DNA of 64,000 bases from Histoplasma ohiense (lineage: Eukaryota; Ascomycota; Eurotiomycetes; Onygenales; Ajellomycetaceae), in NCBI GenBank assembly GCA_017607445.1, contig JAEVHH010000001.1:3658001-3722000 (forward strand). The letters are read 5' to 3'. The position numbers and the translations under genes were made by a program. The notes under the pieces are model-generated. The model had not been told where the DNA came from. It saw only the letters and a program-made list of their open reading frames with translations, and did not search any database. How positions within the stretch are numbered: the stretch's first letter is position 1; every line of letters starts with the position of its first letter. Below, one piece after another: positions 1-13,485 of this stretch.

Positions 1-3000
1 GCAGATAGATCAAAGTTCTTTGCAATTCTTCATATAATAATGTTCACAAGTTCTTCTATATCTAGCTCTGAAGATGTGGACACAATTATGATTCATTTGA
101 TGAATAAATCAACAAATACAACAATAGCATTATAGGTTTGACTTCTCTTTTTATTATCTGGCAGATCTTCAATAAAGTTCATGCTAATTGTATGCCATTT
201 CTTATCTGACACTGGATGTGATTGTAGCAACCCATACAGCTTGTGCTGCAGTATCTTGATATATTGACAAACATCACAAGTTCTCACATATTCTGCAATC
301 TCATTGCTCATACCATGCCACAAGTACTTGTGTTTAATCACTTTGATGATTTTGTCACATTCAAAATGGCCATCTTGGGGATCATTGTGGTTCATTTTCA
401 TTATTTTATGTTTTACAGTCTTGTCTTATAATATATAGACTTTATCATCTTTTCTGAGCAGATCATCTTTATCTACTGCTCAGATTGAACAATTATCTAC
501 ACTAGCATCATTCATCTCTAATCTTCTGTGAAGTTCAGATGTGCTGATGTCTCTATTCTGAATCTGCAGTAAGAGTTCAATGATAGATTTGACTATCTCT
601 TTACAATAGACTGTCTCAGACTCAAATATCTTGACAGTTAGAATTCATGACATCAGAGTCTTTAGATTTAATCTCATAACATCTGCAATCTCATTCTCAT
701 CTGCAGATGCATTCTTTATTCTGCAGAAGTTGTTGTCATTGATGACTATAAATCTCTTCACTCAACAATTTTCATTAGCTTGCAGATCTTTTTGCATCAT
801 CTTGACACATTGATCTAACTTTGTATTTTTTTTTGTCTTTAGTGACTTAAAAATCCTCTTATGCAGCTTCTCTTACAGAGTAGAGAGCTCTATCAAGAGA
901 GTTGTATGTTTTACAAAATCTGAATAACAACTTGATGCATCTGCAGGATTATTTTTCTCAGAACAGTGCTCTATTTCAAAATCAAACATTGAGAGTATTT
1001 TCATTCAGTGAATCTGATATTCATTTAGCTGCTTTGTTGTCATGAAGTGCTGAAGATTGACATGATCAGATAAAACAGTTATCAGATGTCTGCTATTATG
1101 TAAGTAGTGACATCATTGTCTGAAAGCTTCTACAATCAGCAACATTTCTAAATCATATATTTGATAACATCTTTCTGTTTCTGTGAGCTTTCTAGACCAA
1201 AACATGATCAGATGTCAGTGATCATCATTTATTAATTGTGATATTACTGTGGTGATTGCAACATCAGATCTGTCCATTTCTATACAGAGTTTTCACTGCA
1301 GATCAAAGTGAATCAACAATGATACTTTTGTAAAACATTCTTTTAACTGCAAAATTGTGTGCTTGCAGTTATCATCTAACTGAACAGATGTGTTATTCTT
1401 CTCTCTTTTCATTTCATAACCTTTTAACAATTCAGTCAGAGATGCTGTTATTATTGAGAATTTGTATATGAGTCAATGATAGAAATTGATAAATTCTAGA
1501 AATATTTGCAATTCATTTATAGTTTGCAGTTCTGATCAATCTAGAATTGTGTCAATATAGTGTTTCTTGACAGTAATGCTCTGCATGGTAACCACAAAAC
1601 TCAAAAATCCAATTTCTGTTGTGTGGAATATACACTTACTAAGTTTGGCATATAGTCTCCATTGCCTTAACCGTTCCAGCACATTCTTAACATGGATGAC
1701 ATGTTCATCAAGCATATTTGAATAGATTACAATATTGTTGAGATAAGTCATGCAATATATGTCTAAAAGGTCGCTGAGAGCTTTGTTGATATAAGATTGA
1801 AAGATTGCAGAGACATTGGTTAACTCAAAAGATAAGACTAGATATTCAAAGTGTCCATATTGTGTTCAAAATGCTGTTTTTCATTCATCCCTCACTCATA
1901 TGCAAATTCTATGATATGTGTCTCTAAGGTTCAGTTGCATATATATTTTGGCATCTGCTAATCTATCAAGTATTTCACTTATCAAGAGCAGTGGATATCA
2001 ATTCTTGACTGTTATTTCATTCAATTCTAAATAATCCACACAAAGATGCAGGGTTTCATCTTTCTTCAGTGTGAATAACACTGACACACTGGCTGGGCTC
2101 TTGAATGAACATATCCAATTCTTCTCTAACATCTTTTCAATATATTCTCAGAGGACAGAGAGTTCTTGAGATGATAAGTTATATATCAGTTGATATGAGG
2201 ATTTCTTGCCAGGTTTGAGCTCTATAGCATGATCATGAGGTGTATGTTCTGCATCAGATATGTCTTCTCAGAATACATCAAGATAATCTTTATAATCATC
2301 TGAGATATTTTACTCAGTTGCTGCACTCACAGCTTGTAATGATAAGACAGTAAATATAATATTGCCATCATCAATTAGTGTTGTGAATTCTTTAGCAGTA
2401 TTCAGATGCACATGATTAATATTCAATGCTTTTCTATAGATTCAGCATCTTCACACTCAGTTGATATCAGAGTTCACAGCTTTCAATCACAGCATGCTCA
2501 AAATTATGTTATATTCACTAATATTGACCTCTTCAAAATGGTGGAATTCTTCTTGAAGAATATGTTCATCATTGATAATCTTCATTGCAGCTCTTTGTTG
2601 TTCATATGATTTAATTTTATGATTATCAACTGCTTCCACTACTTTTGATTTATCTTCTGTCTTTGAGAAATATTTTGATGCCTAGATATGAGACACAAAG
2701 TTCACATCTGTGTCAGAATCCACTAGCATCCACATCATCAATCATTTCACTTCTGTCAGTATTTATGTATTCATCATCAATAATTGTTTATCTTGCAGTC
2801 TAGTTGTTCATATTCCCAATGCAGCAGCTGCTTCTACAATTGAGATTGTTGATTTTTTACTTGTCAGACTTGATTGCACTTTTTGAGGTGTAACATTCAA
2901 CAATCATTTGCAATATGACCCTTCTTATGACAGTGAGAACACTTCTTTATTCAGTTATATTTATCTTTCTTGATTTGTTCAGTTGAACTCATTTATTTCT

Positions 3001-4268
3001 CTCATTTCCTCTTGTTCTGACAGTTGCTAGATTTATCAGAACAACACTGATTCTCTACAAATATTGCAGATCTTTCTTTGCAGATAGCATATCATCACTC
3101 TGACATATTTTTCTTGAGAGTCTGTAGAGTTCAAAGCAACTCTTCATAGTTCTGAGACTCTTGATTTCAACAGTTGAGTTCTGTGTGTAATATCTTCAAC
3201 ATTTTACTACACAAGTTATCCATTCTTTGTTCTTCACTATATAGGAGTAAGTAGTATTCTCAGTCTTCAAAATATTTAGAGAAATTGTGTATCAATTGCC
3301 ATTCTTGTTGCTTTGCATCTTGAAACTTTTGACTCATCAATCAGTGCTGGTTCTGTGGATCATTAATTTGCATTTCTAGATGTGATAACATATCATCAAA
3401 AGTCAACAGTGTTGCTCCTTCACATCTTTCATACAATGATACAAAATTCAATCATTTCTGCTTAACATGGATGTCAAGATAGAGTTTAGCATCATTTATC
3501 TTGTGTTCTTTCTTTTAATAATATCAGCAGTGATGTGTAAAGAGAGTCAACATGCAATCTTTATAGTCCTTGAATTCTAACATATTTTTTCCTCAATAAT
3601 AGTCCTTAATCTTCAACCTCAGTGGTGTTTCATTATCATCATTCATATCATTCACAGATCGATTTTGCAGTGGTTCTGTGGTGATATTCTGGGTTAATTG
3701 AGACTCAATGAGAGTATCTCCACAAATCTGCACTTTCAACTCATTGAGCCACTGTTGTGCATGCAGAATAGCTAATTGCTGCTCTCATTCACAGATTTGA
3801 TCATTCAACTGTTGCAAACACACATTGTGATCATTGAAGGCAGTAGAGGATTCAGATTGATTTTCAAGAGATCTTGCATATGTTGAGATCATCTTGTGTG
3901 TTTTAACTAATATTGTGTATTTTAACTAACATTGCATGCTTTATTGTAGGTGTGCATAACAACGGACCACTCAAATAAAGTTATGAGTGATTAGAATTGT
4001 AAGAGATGGTTGTAGGTATAATTATAGAAGTAGTGTGAAGTATGCATGTAGAATGTTAAGAAGATAGCAATCTCTATTATTCAAAGCTAATCACTGATCT
4101 TCTAATATCTACAGATATCAGCAAGCATTATATAGACAACCATCACACACTACAGCTGCCTATGATGCTGTGTGCTATATTCCTCCTCATTAATTCTGGT
4201 GTGTTCTGTGTTCTTCTATCGCCACATAGCTATTTTCTAATATAGATATCTCTGTTGCGCCTATTACA
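1..4268 (-). mobile_element. Ty3/gypsy family A copy A1, partial at the window edge
   Basis: Read on the minus strand, this is the 5' LTR (3999-4268), a decayed gag (about 3900 to 2900, with a CCHC knuckle remnant near 2900), protease, reverse transcriptase (the YLDD motif appears as YLNN, about 1740), RNase H and the start of integrase (the HHCC zinc domain is at 93-401). The integrase core and 3' LTR lie beyond position 1. The sequence is collinear with the plus-strand copy at 24821-31964. Many frames are broken by TGA. Its right end abuts a family B chromodomain region at 4269, so A1 was inserted into that older element. The target duplication cannot be tested because the left end is outside the window. 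Confidence 0.9.
3999..4268 (-). repeat. 5' LTR of A1 (family A, 270 bp)
   Basis: Begins TGTAATAGG on the minus strand and ends CTCTTACA, giving the usual TG...CA ends. It aligns along its length with 24821-25091 and 31694-31964. It still holds several CG dinucleotides that the 3' LTR of A2 has lost. Confidence 0.9.
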
Positions 4269-5259
4269 TGAACATCAGAAGAAGTTCTGCAATCTGATAT
4301 TATATAAAAGATAAAGTCTGATTGAATCTCAAGAACATAAGAATGAACCATCCCTCATATACACTAGATTATCATTACATCAAATATACAGTGAAGAAAA
4401 TGTTAGATATATATGATTATCAACTTAACATCTCATCTGATATTCACAACATCTTTCATATAAACCTGCTTCAATCTGCAGCTGAGGATTCATTCCTCTC
4501 ACAGAGAATCTTCAATTGACAGTCACTCATTATTGTAGAAGAAGACAATAAACTCAAGTGGGAAATTGAAGCAATTCTTGACAATAGAATCAACTACCAC
4601 TGCTGTGAATATCTCATCAAATGGATAGAATACAATCATCTGATCTGGAAATCCACATTCATCTTGAAGAACATCACCATTCTTGATATCTATGAGTTCT
4701 CACTCATCTCAGTAGAGAGGGATAATGTGACAGATTAGCATCTGTTAGTAATTATCTTATACAATCAACTCTTCTTCTGCACTCATTTGTTTCTGATCAT
4801 TGTGATCTTATGTAATTCTTGATGTTCTTCCACTCTGTGCTCTGCATTTGTGTAGTTTCTAACAATTCTTTCATATAGCTTTTAACATTCTTTCATTTCA
4901 TGTTTCACACTTATGTAGTCTCTAAAAATTCTTCTGTGTAGCTTCTAACATTCTTTCACTTCATGTTCTACACTTGTATAGTCTCTAACAATTCTTCCAT
5001 GTAGCTCTCAATGATTTCTTCACTTCACACTCCACACTTATGTAGTTTCTAACAATTCTTATACATATCTCTTAATGTTCTTTCACTTCACATTTCACTG
5101 TGAAGCAGCTTCTGATATTCTTCTGCTCTGAACTTTCTTCTATAAGAACTCTCTTTGTACAATCTTTTCTTCTGATTTCTTTTCTCTTTCCTTTCTTAAT
5201 CAATTCATAATCTGTAATTAGGATAGTACCAAATCGTTAATCGAAGTACGCTCATTACA
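4269..5259 (+). mobile_element. Ty3/gypsy family B copy B0, 3' fragment
   Basis: Holds the C-terminal end of pol, including the chromodomain region (about 4540-4720), and the 3' LTR (4726-5259). It matches 12431-13485 and 41340-42324. Its 5' part is cut off by A1 at 4268. Downstream the LTR abuts a hAT transposase relic, so B0 itself was inserted into that relic. The order of insertion is therefore hAT, then B0, then A1. Confidence 0.85.
4726..5259 (+). repeat. 3' LTR of B0 (family B, 534 bp)
   Basis: Starts TGTGACAGATTAG and ends CGCTCATTACA. It contains the degenerate 63-bp internal repeats typical of this family (TCTAACAATTCTT... units). The length equals the 534-bp class. Confidence 0.9.
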
Positions 5260-6426
5260 GTATGTAACAATTTCAATATCATTCTCATCAAAACAACTGA
5301 CTAGTTCTGTGTTTTCAGATTCAATGTTCAGATCTTTAATCAATGCTTGAACAACAAGCTGAATAATATATACAATACAGAGAATATGCTCATATTTATC
5401 ATTTTATCTATACAATATCAGTTTTTGTTTCAGACTCTGTATCATGATCAAGTTGTTTGCTGCATTGTCTGTTGTGATTGCAAGAAGATTTGAGGAAATA
5501 TCTCAGTAATTATTTTTAATAATTGTTATGAGAATATCAGTCATATATTCATCTGTATGACTGCTCTTCAATTGTTCAAAGTCAATCAATTTCTCTTTAT
5601 AATTCCAATTCTCATCAATAAAATAACAAACTGCATTCAAAAAGAATAGATTGTTGATGCTTGTTCATGCATTCACTGTCAGTGATATCTTCTGTTGTTT
5701 CTTCAACAGAAGTTCAAGTTGTTGCATATCATTATTGTAATGTGTATTCAGAGAAGAGTGAAGACTGAATTGATGAGGAATTTGAATATATAAATTAAGC
5801 ATTTGCAGTAGAGTTTGAAATTCCGAGTTTTTGACAGCACACAGTGGAAGATTCAATGATATATATAGATGTAGAAGTTATTTTTGAAAGTTGTCTGATA
5901 AAAGAGTTGAAATTGAAAGATTGACATCAGTTCATTGTTGTTTTTGCATGTTTTCCTGCAAAATAGTACATAAGCATTACCAAATATTGTTATTATTAAT
6001 GAGAGTAGATGATATAAGTATCAGTTTATGAAGAATATTCTGATGTTTTCCTCTAAGCTGTAGACAATCAGCAGATTTCAAATGTTGTGTGATTTCTTCT
6101 AATTCATGTTCACTTCAGAATGAATGTTTTTGTATGAAGTTGCAATGATTACAGCAGAGAAATGGCTCTTCAGTGATTTTCACAGCAACTTGTTGAAAGT
6201 TTTTTCATAGATCTTCTCATTGTCTATACTGGCTTTTTTATAGATTGTGTTGTTTTTCATCATCAAGAAAAAAAGAAGTATGCATTCATCAGATTTGAAA
6301 GAGTTCATCTTGTGAAAACTTATAAATAATATAAATTGTTTGATTCACTCTTATTTCTATAAGATCTTGAATCTTCATTAAAGAAGATGATGAATTCTCT
6401 GATTCAGCAATTACTGAAGTTGTCAT
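5260..6426 (-). pseudogene. hAT-superfamily transposase, decayed N-terminal part
   Basis: A likely start lies at 6426. The minus-strand frames give, in order, a Ser-rich leader, a BED-like zinc finger (FLCCNHC...H around 6120-6170), an ISLTVNAWTS-type segment at about 5690 (Trp now TGA), a YFIDENW segment (about 5610), an AITTDNAANN motif (about 5470) and a VVQ motif near 5360. This is the order expected for the first half of hAT transposases (DDE/RNase H fold with an inserted all-alpha domain). The C-terminal hATC dimerisation domain is missing, because the family B LTR ending at 5259 interrupts it. Several TGA stops make it non-functional. Family assignment rests on motifs read by eye. Confidence 0.75.
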
Positions 6427-6712
6427 GATGAATATAAATGATAAAAAATTATGTGTAAAATGAATTCTGAGAATAAAAAGATTAAGAAATTGGTTCAATT
6501 TGATTGGGATTTTTTTTTACCCCTTTTTCATTAATCCATTCTAATTGGTTAGAACACTAGTAGAATATATTTATAAACAACAACAAATAAAACACATTAT
6601 GATCAAATAGAAAAGAATGATAATGAAAATATTGAAGATATTATTAAGATTTGTAAGTACTGAAAAGTTGATTCATTAGATATATTATCTATCTCTAATA
6701 TATCACAATTTC
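6427..6712. other. AT-rich flank of the hAT relic
   Basis: Presumably the 5' untranslated part or terminal region of the hAT copy. I see no gene in it and no clear terminal inverted repeat. It ends at the LTR beginning at 6713. Confidence 0.4.
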
Positions 6713-7246
6713 TGTAACGGGCGTACTTCGATTAACGATTTGGTACTATCCTAATTACAGATTATGAATTGATTAAGGAAAGAAAGAGAAAAGAAATCAG
6801 AAGAAAAGGTTGTATGAAGAGGGTTCTTATAGAGAAAAGTTTGAGATGAAAGAATATCAGAAGCCACTCCACAGTGGAGTGTGAAGTGGAAGAATATTAA
6901 GAAATATGTGTAAGAATCATTAGAAACTACATAAGTGCAGAGTGTGAGATGAGGGAATCATTGAGAACTACATGAAAGAATCATTAGAGACTATACAAAT
7001 GCAGAACACAGAGTGAAAGAATGTTAGAAGCTATATAGAAGAATCATTAGAGACTATATAAGTGCAGAGTATGAAGTGAAAGAATGTTAAGAGCTACACA
7101 GAAGAATTGTTAGAAACTATATAAGTGCAAAGCATGAAGCAGAAGAACATTGAGAATTACATGAGATTACAACAGTCAGAAATAAGCAGATGCAGAAGAA
7201 GAGTTGATTGTGTAAGTTAATTACTAATAGATGCTAATTCATCACA
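6713..7246 (-). repeat. 3' LTR of B2 (534 bp)
   Basis: Reverse-oriented family B LTR. On the plus strand it begins TGTAACGGGCGTACTTCG and ends GCTAATTCATCACA. It has the same length as its partner at 18465-18998. The outermost bases retain CG dinucleotides. Confidence 0.9.
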
Positions 7247-7280
7247 TTATCCCCCTCTATCAGAGTGAGTGAGGACTTGT

Positions 7281-7877
7281 TGTGACGGGTTAGCATCTGT
7301 TAGTAATTATCTTATGCAATCAACCCCCCTTCTGCATCTGCTCATTCCTGGCTGTTGTGACCTTGTGTAACCCTCGATGTTCTTCCACTCTGTGCTCTGC
7401 ACTCATATAGTTTCTAATGATTCTTCTGCATAGCTCTTAACATTCTTCCACTCTGTGCTCCACACTCATGTAGTCTCTAACAATTCTTTCATATAGCTTC
7501 TAATGTTCTTCTGCTCTGTGTTCCACACTTGTATAGTCTCTAACAATTCTTTCATGTAGCTTCTAATGTTCTTCTGCTCTGTGTTCTGCACTTGTATAGT
7601 CTCTAATGATTCTTCTGTGTAGTTCTCAATGATTCTCTCACCCCACACTTCACACTTGTGTAGTTTCTAATGATTCTTATGTGTATCTCTTAATGTTCTT
7701 CCACTCCACACTCCACTATGGAGTGGCTTCTGATATTCTTCCACTCTGAACTTTTCTCTATAAGAATCCTCTTCATACAATCTTTTCTTCTGATTTCTTT
7801 TCTCTTTCCTTTCTTAATCAATTTGTAATCTGTAATTAGAATAGTATCAAATTGTTAATTGAAGTATGTCTGTTACA
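7281..7877 (+). repeat. 5' LTR of B1 (597 bp)
   Basis: Family B LTR with one extra 63-bp unit compared with the 534-bp class. Its first bases TGTGACGGGTTAG are the least mutated start of the family here. Confidence 0.9.
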
Positions 7878-8237
7878 TTACAAATTGATTCTTCTATGTT
7901 TAAGATCTGAGTGTCTTGTTATTAGTTCTTACATCTAAGTGTGTTGTTATCAGTTCTTACACTCAAGTGCATTGTTTACAGATCTGAGTGTCTAGTTGTT
8001 ACAAGAGATCTCTTGTGGATCTGAGTGCTCTTATCATTAGTTATATAGACTGTTGTGTCTAAGCATCTGAAACACAATTGACTGTGTTCTACAAGGCTCA
8101 AGTGTCTATGAACTGTAACACTGTGAATAGTATTCATGAAGAAGCTTGATCAAGCTTAGCACTGCAACACTGTGAATAGTGTCTGTGAGAGAACTGAGTG
8201 TCTACAAATATTTCTTTTCTTTCTTTTTTATTATTAT

Positions 8238-11200
8238 ATGTTTTTAGATATTGAAATGAACTATAAGCAATTCTACAAACATTCACTGCATCTGAACACA
8301 GTGGATGATAACTTAGATCTATGAAGCATTCTTCAGCAGCAGATGCTACAGATGACTGAATTGCAACAACAACTTATTGAGATGAACACTTCCACATTCA
8401 CTGTTTCTTCTACATCTGCATCTCACAAAAAGCTCTCAAGAGAGAAGCTCTCAATCCTTGATAAATACAAAAAAGATCTAACACTCTATCTCATATGGAA
8501 GTCAAAAGTGAACATCAAATTGAACATTGATGAATGAGCAATAGGCTTGCTATTCAATCAAGCATGATATATCCATAGCAGATTGAATGGCAATGTGTTA
8601 GCAAAATTTCAACTCTGAATGAGTCATTGTCAGAATCATCAGTGTATATCAGAGCTAGTCTTTCAACAACTCAACTCCCTCTTCCTCAATTCTATACTTC
8701 AAGTCAAGATGTTAGACTGGCTTAATCAAACTTATCAGATGAATGTTGTGTTGACAACTTATCTTTCTGAATTTGATCACAAGCTTCTAGAAGCAGGTGA
8801 GCAAGACTGAAACAACACTGTCAAGATCAACATATTGTTCAAGAACTTGAACTTTCAGTTGCATAATCAAAGTATAGAGCATTCAAAGCTCTCAATATAC
8901 AGTGAATTCTGTGCTGATCTTTGTCTGTTGAACAACAATCTGTCTCAGTTTCATGCACTTCAAAATTGTAGAAAATTCTGCTGAACAAATATATACACTC
9001 TGAACTGCTCTGCAGCATCTCTCATCTCTGAATTGAAATCAATGAACTGAATCTCACATGTGAATGCAAGCTGTCTGAGAATCCTCAATGTTTCAGAGAA
9101 GAACACTGCTGACTGAATCATCAGAGGAGTCTGCATACACTGTGACAAGTCAGAACACTTCACAAATCAATATCTGAATGTGATCACTCTGAGTAAAACC
9201 CCCACATGCATGAACACTGTGTCGCCTGCAGATAGACAAGAACAGGGAAAAGACAAGCTCTCACTCTAAAACATAGACAAGAGCTCAAGAAGCAAAAAGC
9301 TAGCTGAAGATTCAAGTAGAAGATACAAACAGATACAATCATAGTTTCTGTCATTGTAAATAGCTTAGTCAATATACAAGCAATGATAGACAGTGATTTC
9401 CTTCACTACACTCTTATAGACACTCAGCTGATTGAGAAGCATAAGCTTCAGTGTATTCTCTTTCTCAAACTGCATAAGCTCAGTGAATTTGACAGCCTCA
9501 GAGAATCTGCCTTCTACAACATGATAAGATTTAATATCAACATAGAAGAACATGAGAAAAAGAATGTATACACATACAAAATACAAGATCTTGAGTACAA
9601 TCTAATGCTCAGTCTATCATGACTCACAGAATTTGAAACCTTGTTGAATGCATGCAATCACTGTCTTATTTTCTCAGAAGGTGATTATGTTTACAAGAAG
9701 AATGTCAATAGAACTGCTGATCTCACTCAGATATCAGCAGAAGCATACAAACTACTAACTCATCAAATGCATGAGAAGAAGAACATCCAAGTGTTCACTG
9801 CTAGTATAGTGAATATCAAGAAAGTGTTAGAAAAGTTAGAACTCAAAGATTCCAAGAAACTGTGCAAGAAACTATCTGAATTGTACAAAGACTTTGCAGA
9901 TATGTTTGACAAGAAAGAAGCTGAAAAGCTTCTCCCTCACTGAGAATTCAATATAGATCATACAATTGAGCTCATTAAGAAAGACAGTAAAGATTCACAA
10001 CTGTTCTGAAGTTCTCTCTACAGTATATTGCACAACAAGCTCCTCATTCTATGAAAAACACTCAATGAATTACTAGATAAAGACTTCATTTGTGTTAGCA
10101 ACTCACCCACTGCAGCATCTGTACTGTTTGCAAAGAAATCAGAAGAAGGCTTATGATTCTGCATCAACTATCAAGAACTCAACAAGATTACACAGAAGGA
10201 TTGATATCTCCTTCCACTCATCAATGAAACACTTGAACAGATAGAAAAAGCAAAATGATTTACAAAACTTGACATCTCTGCAGCCTTTGACAAGATAAGA
10301 ATTAATGAAGATGATGAATGGCTAACTGTCTTTTGTACACATTACAGATTATACAAATGAACAGTGATCTTCTTTGAATTAGCAAATGCTCTGAGTACAT
10401 TTCAGAAATACATTAACTGAGCTCTATGAGATCTGCTTGATGAGATTATCTCAGTGTACATGGATGATATTTTGATCTTCACTGATGAATCACTCACTGA
10501 GTACTGTAAGTATGTACAACAAGTGCTTGACTGCCTATGAAAAGCTGAACTGCAAGTGGACATTGACAAATGTGACTTTGAGATCAAGTCTACAATCTAT
10601 CTAGAATTCATCATTGAAGCTGAAAAAGACATATGCATGGATTCTAAGAAGATGGAAGCAATTCTCAACTGAGAGACATCAGTCTCAGTAAAAGAAACTA
10701 GAAGCTTTCTAGAATTTGCCAACTTCTACTGAAGATTCATCAAAGACTTCTCTGATATTGTACAACCACTGACAGATCTGATCTGAAAAGATGCTGTATT
10801 TCAATGAACTGATGAAGCAGACATAGCATTCAAAAAGCTGAAGTGTATGTTCACAAGCATCTCAATACTGCAATCATTCAATTCAGATAAGTATACAATT
10901 CTTGAAACAGACATCTTGAGTTATGTAGTAGATGAAGCACTAATACAATATAATAACAAAGATGTTCTACAATCTTGTGTCTTCATCTTGAAAAAGATGT
11001 CACCCACTGAATGCAACTACAAGATCTACAACAAGAAGCTTCTAGTGATTATATAATGTCTTGAGAAATGAGAGTCTGAACTTATGAGTGTTGAGAAGTT
11101 TGAGATTGTTACTGATCATAAAAACTTAGAATACTTCACAATCACTTGTAAGCTCACTGAGAGACATATACATTGATCATTGTTTCTTAGCCATTTTTTG

Positions 11201-12901
11201 TTCACAATTTGTTATCAATCTGAAGTAGAGAACATTCTTGCAGATGCTCTGTCTCACTGAGAATAAGATATATCATCTGATGACTTAGATGACAGATGGA
11301 AACACTGAGAGCATCAGTTAATCAACTCTGCAATTATAGAAAGTTCTATACAATCAGATGAACCCTGTGTACATATCAATCAGTTCCAAGCTCAAGAACT
11401 CTTGCTCAAAGAACAATGGAGACTAGCAGCAGAAGCAGATGAATTCTGACAACAAGTCATCAAAGCTGTACAAAGCAAAGCACCCCAATTCCCTGCAGGT
11501 GTATACTCAAGAACAGATATCTCAGCATATTCAATCAATGATGACAATTGTTTATACTTTTGAGATAGGCAATGAGTTCTCAATTCAGAATCTCTATGAA
11601 TATGAATCATACAAAAAATTCATGACTTGCTGATGACTGAGCACTCAGAATGCAAAATCATGTACAACATCATCACTTAAAAATTCTACTGATCAAATAT
11701 ATTGAAAGATATACATCAGTTCATACACAACTGTGATCACTGCAGCTCAGTGACAGCATGATATGAATGCTGAAAAGAGATGCTGAAGTCTCTATCTGTC
11801 TCTGACTGAATTTGATGCAATATAGCTATTGATTTTGCAGTTTCCTTGCTCAAGAGCAGAGGTTCTATGAACATTCTAGTCATTGTTGACTGACTCAGTA
11901 AGAGTGTAATACTACAGCTCTGTGATAAGATGAATGCTGAAGTAGTTGCAGACATCTTCATCAGAAATCTGTTCTATTGTATACACAGTCTGTCTTCATT
12001 CATTGTGTCAGATAGAGACAGTCAATTCATCAGTGCACTCTGAGTCTGCATATGTCAATTGCTAAGAATTGAATGAAAGTTGTCAACAGTGTATCACTCA
12101 GAGACTGATGAAGCTACTGAGAGAATGATACAAACAGTAAAGAACATTCTCTGTAAGTTCTGTAATTATATACAAAACAACTGAAGCAATCTGCTGCTGC
12201 ACACTGAGATTGTGATTAATGATTGAGATTCTGCTACAACAGATGTAAGCCTATTCTTTCTTCTATACAGATACAACTTAGAGATTCTGAACTTCTCTGA
12301 GACTCTCTGAGAAACCACATACACCCACAGCCTCATACAGATAGTAGAGAACATTGTGAGCAAGTTGAAGAAAGCTCACAAATGAGCAGAAGTTTTAATA
12401 ATCAGTATTCAGTAAGATTACAAGAATTAAGTAAACATCAGAAGAAGTTCTGCAATCTGATATTATATAGAAGACAAAGTCTGACTGAATCTCAAGAATA
12501 TAAGTATAAACTGCCTCTTGTGTATGCTAGATTATCATCATGTCAAGTATATGATGAAGAAAGTGCTAGATACACATGATTATCAACTCAACATCTCATC
12601 TGACATTCATGACATCTTTCATACAAACCTGCTCCAACCCGCAGCTGAGGATCCATTCCCCTCACAGAGAATCTTCAATTGACAGTCATTCATCATTGTA
12701 GAAGAAGACAACAAACTCAAGTGAGAAATCAAAGCAATTCTTGACAATAGAACCAACCACCACTGCTGTGAATACCTTGTCAAATGAATAGAATACAATT
12801 GTTCAATCTGGGAATCTGTGTCTGTCTTAAAGAACACTGCCGCCCTTGACATCTATGAGTTCTCACTCACTCTAATAGAGGGGGATAATGTGATGGATTA
12901 G
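8238..12901 (+). pseudogene. Gag-Pol polyprotein of B1, broken by TGA stops
   Basis: Starts at an ATG 360 bp after the 5' LTR. Gag runs to about 9190 and holds a C-x2-C-x4-H zinc knuckle near 9132 whose last Cys codon is now TAT. Protease follows at about 9380 (MIDS, active-site Gly changed to Asp), then RT with an intact VYMDDIL at 10455, RNase H (about 10840-11270), an integrase zinc domain (about 11630-11730), integrase core to about 12390, and a chromodomain (about 12700-12860, with KWEIKAIL-like and YLVKW-like strands, Trp now TGA). The final stop TAG lies 11-13 bp inside the 3' LTR. Nonsense codons are nearly all TGA at former Arg or Trp positions. It could have made a Ty3-type capsid and replication machinery; now dead. 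Confidence 0.85.
12877..12888 (+). promoter_or_regulatory. Polypurine tract of B1
   Basis: A purine run of about 11 bases immediately upstream of the 3' LTR. This is where plus-strand DNA synthesis is primed in LTR retrotransposons. The same tract sits before the LTRs at 4726 and 41791. Confidence 0.6.
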
Positions 12902-13485
12902 CATCTGTTAGTAATTATCTTACACAATCAATCTCTCTTCTGCATCCACTTGTTTCTGACTGTTGTGATCTTGTGTAATTCTCAATGTTCTTCTGCTTCA
13001 TGCTCTGTACTTGTGTAGTTTCTAATGATTCTTCTGTGTAGCTCTTAATGTTCTTCCACTCTGTGCTCTGCACTTATATAGTCTCTAATAATTCTTCTGC
13101 ATAGCTTCTAATGTTCTTCTGCTCTGTGTTCTGTGCTTATATAGTCTCTAACAATTCTTCTATATAGCTTCTAATGTTCTTCTGCTCTGTGTTCTGTGCT
13201 TGTGTAGTCTCTAACAATTCTTTCATGTAGCTCTCAATGATTCCCCCACCCCACACTCTGCATTTGTGTAGTTTCTAACAATTCTTATGCATACCTCTTA
13301 ATGTTCTTCCACTCTGTGCTTCACTATGGAGTGGCTTCTGATATTCTTCCACTCTGAACTTTCCTCTATAAGAACCCTCTTCATATGACCTTTTCTTCTG
13401 ATTTCTTTTCTCTTTCCTTTCTTAATCAATTTGTAATCTGTAATTAGAATAGTACCAAATCGTTAATCGAAGTACGCCCGTTACA
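12889..13485 (+). repeat. 3' LTR of B1 (597 bp)
   Basis: Same length and same number of internal 63-bp units as its partner at 7281, which supports the pairing. Ends AGTACGCCCGTTACA. Confidence 0.9.

Larger units (their letters stand above)
7281..13485 (+). mobile_element. Ty3/gypsy family B copy B1, full length, nested in B2
   Basis: A complete 6205-bp element with two 597-bp LTRs (7281-7877 and 12889-13485) flanked by CTTGT and TTTGT, a 5-bp target duplication with one C/T difference. The interior carries Gag, protease, RT, RNase H, integrase and chromodomain in the Ty3 order. A polypurine tract (AGAGGGGGATAA) lies directly before the 3' LTR. It is inserted in opposite orientation into the pol 3' end of B2. 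Confidence 0.93.

Noticed and set aside
7466..7648. Protein repeats ETIQVQNTEQKNIRSYMKELL on the minus strand
   Set aside because: They are the antisense translation of the 63-bp LTR minisatellite, and the same strand has no start or context for a gene.
8238..12901. Stops in the transposon frames are nearly all TGA, as if TGA encoded tryptophan (a variant or mitochondrial code)
   Set aside because: TGA also stands at former arginine (CGA) positions, and copy comparison shows GG-to-GA and CG-to-TG decay. The normal genes at 50-64 kb use the standard code with TGA, TAG or TAA stops. It is mutation, not recoding.
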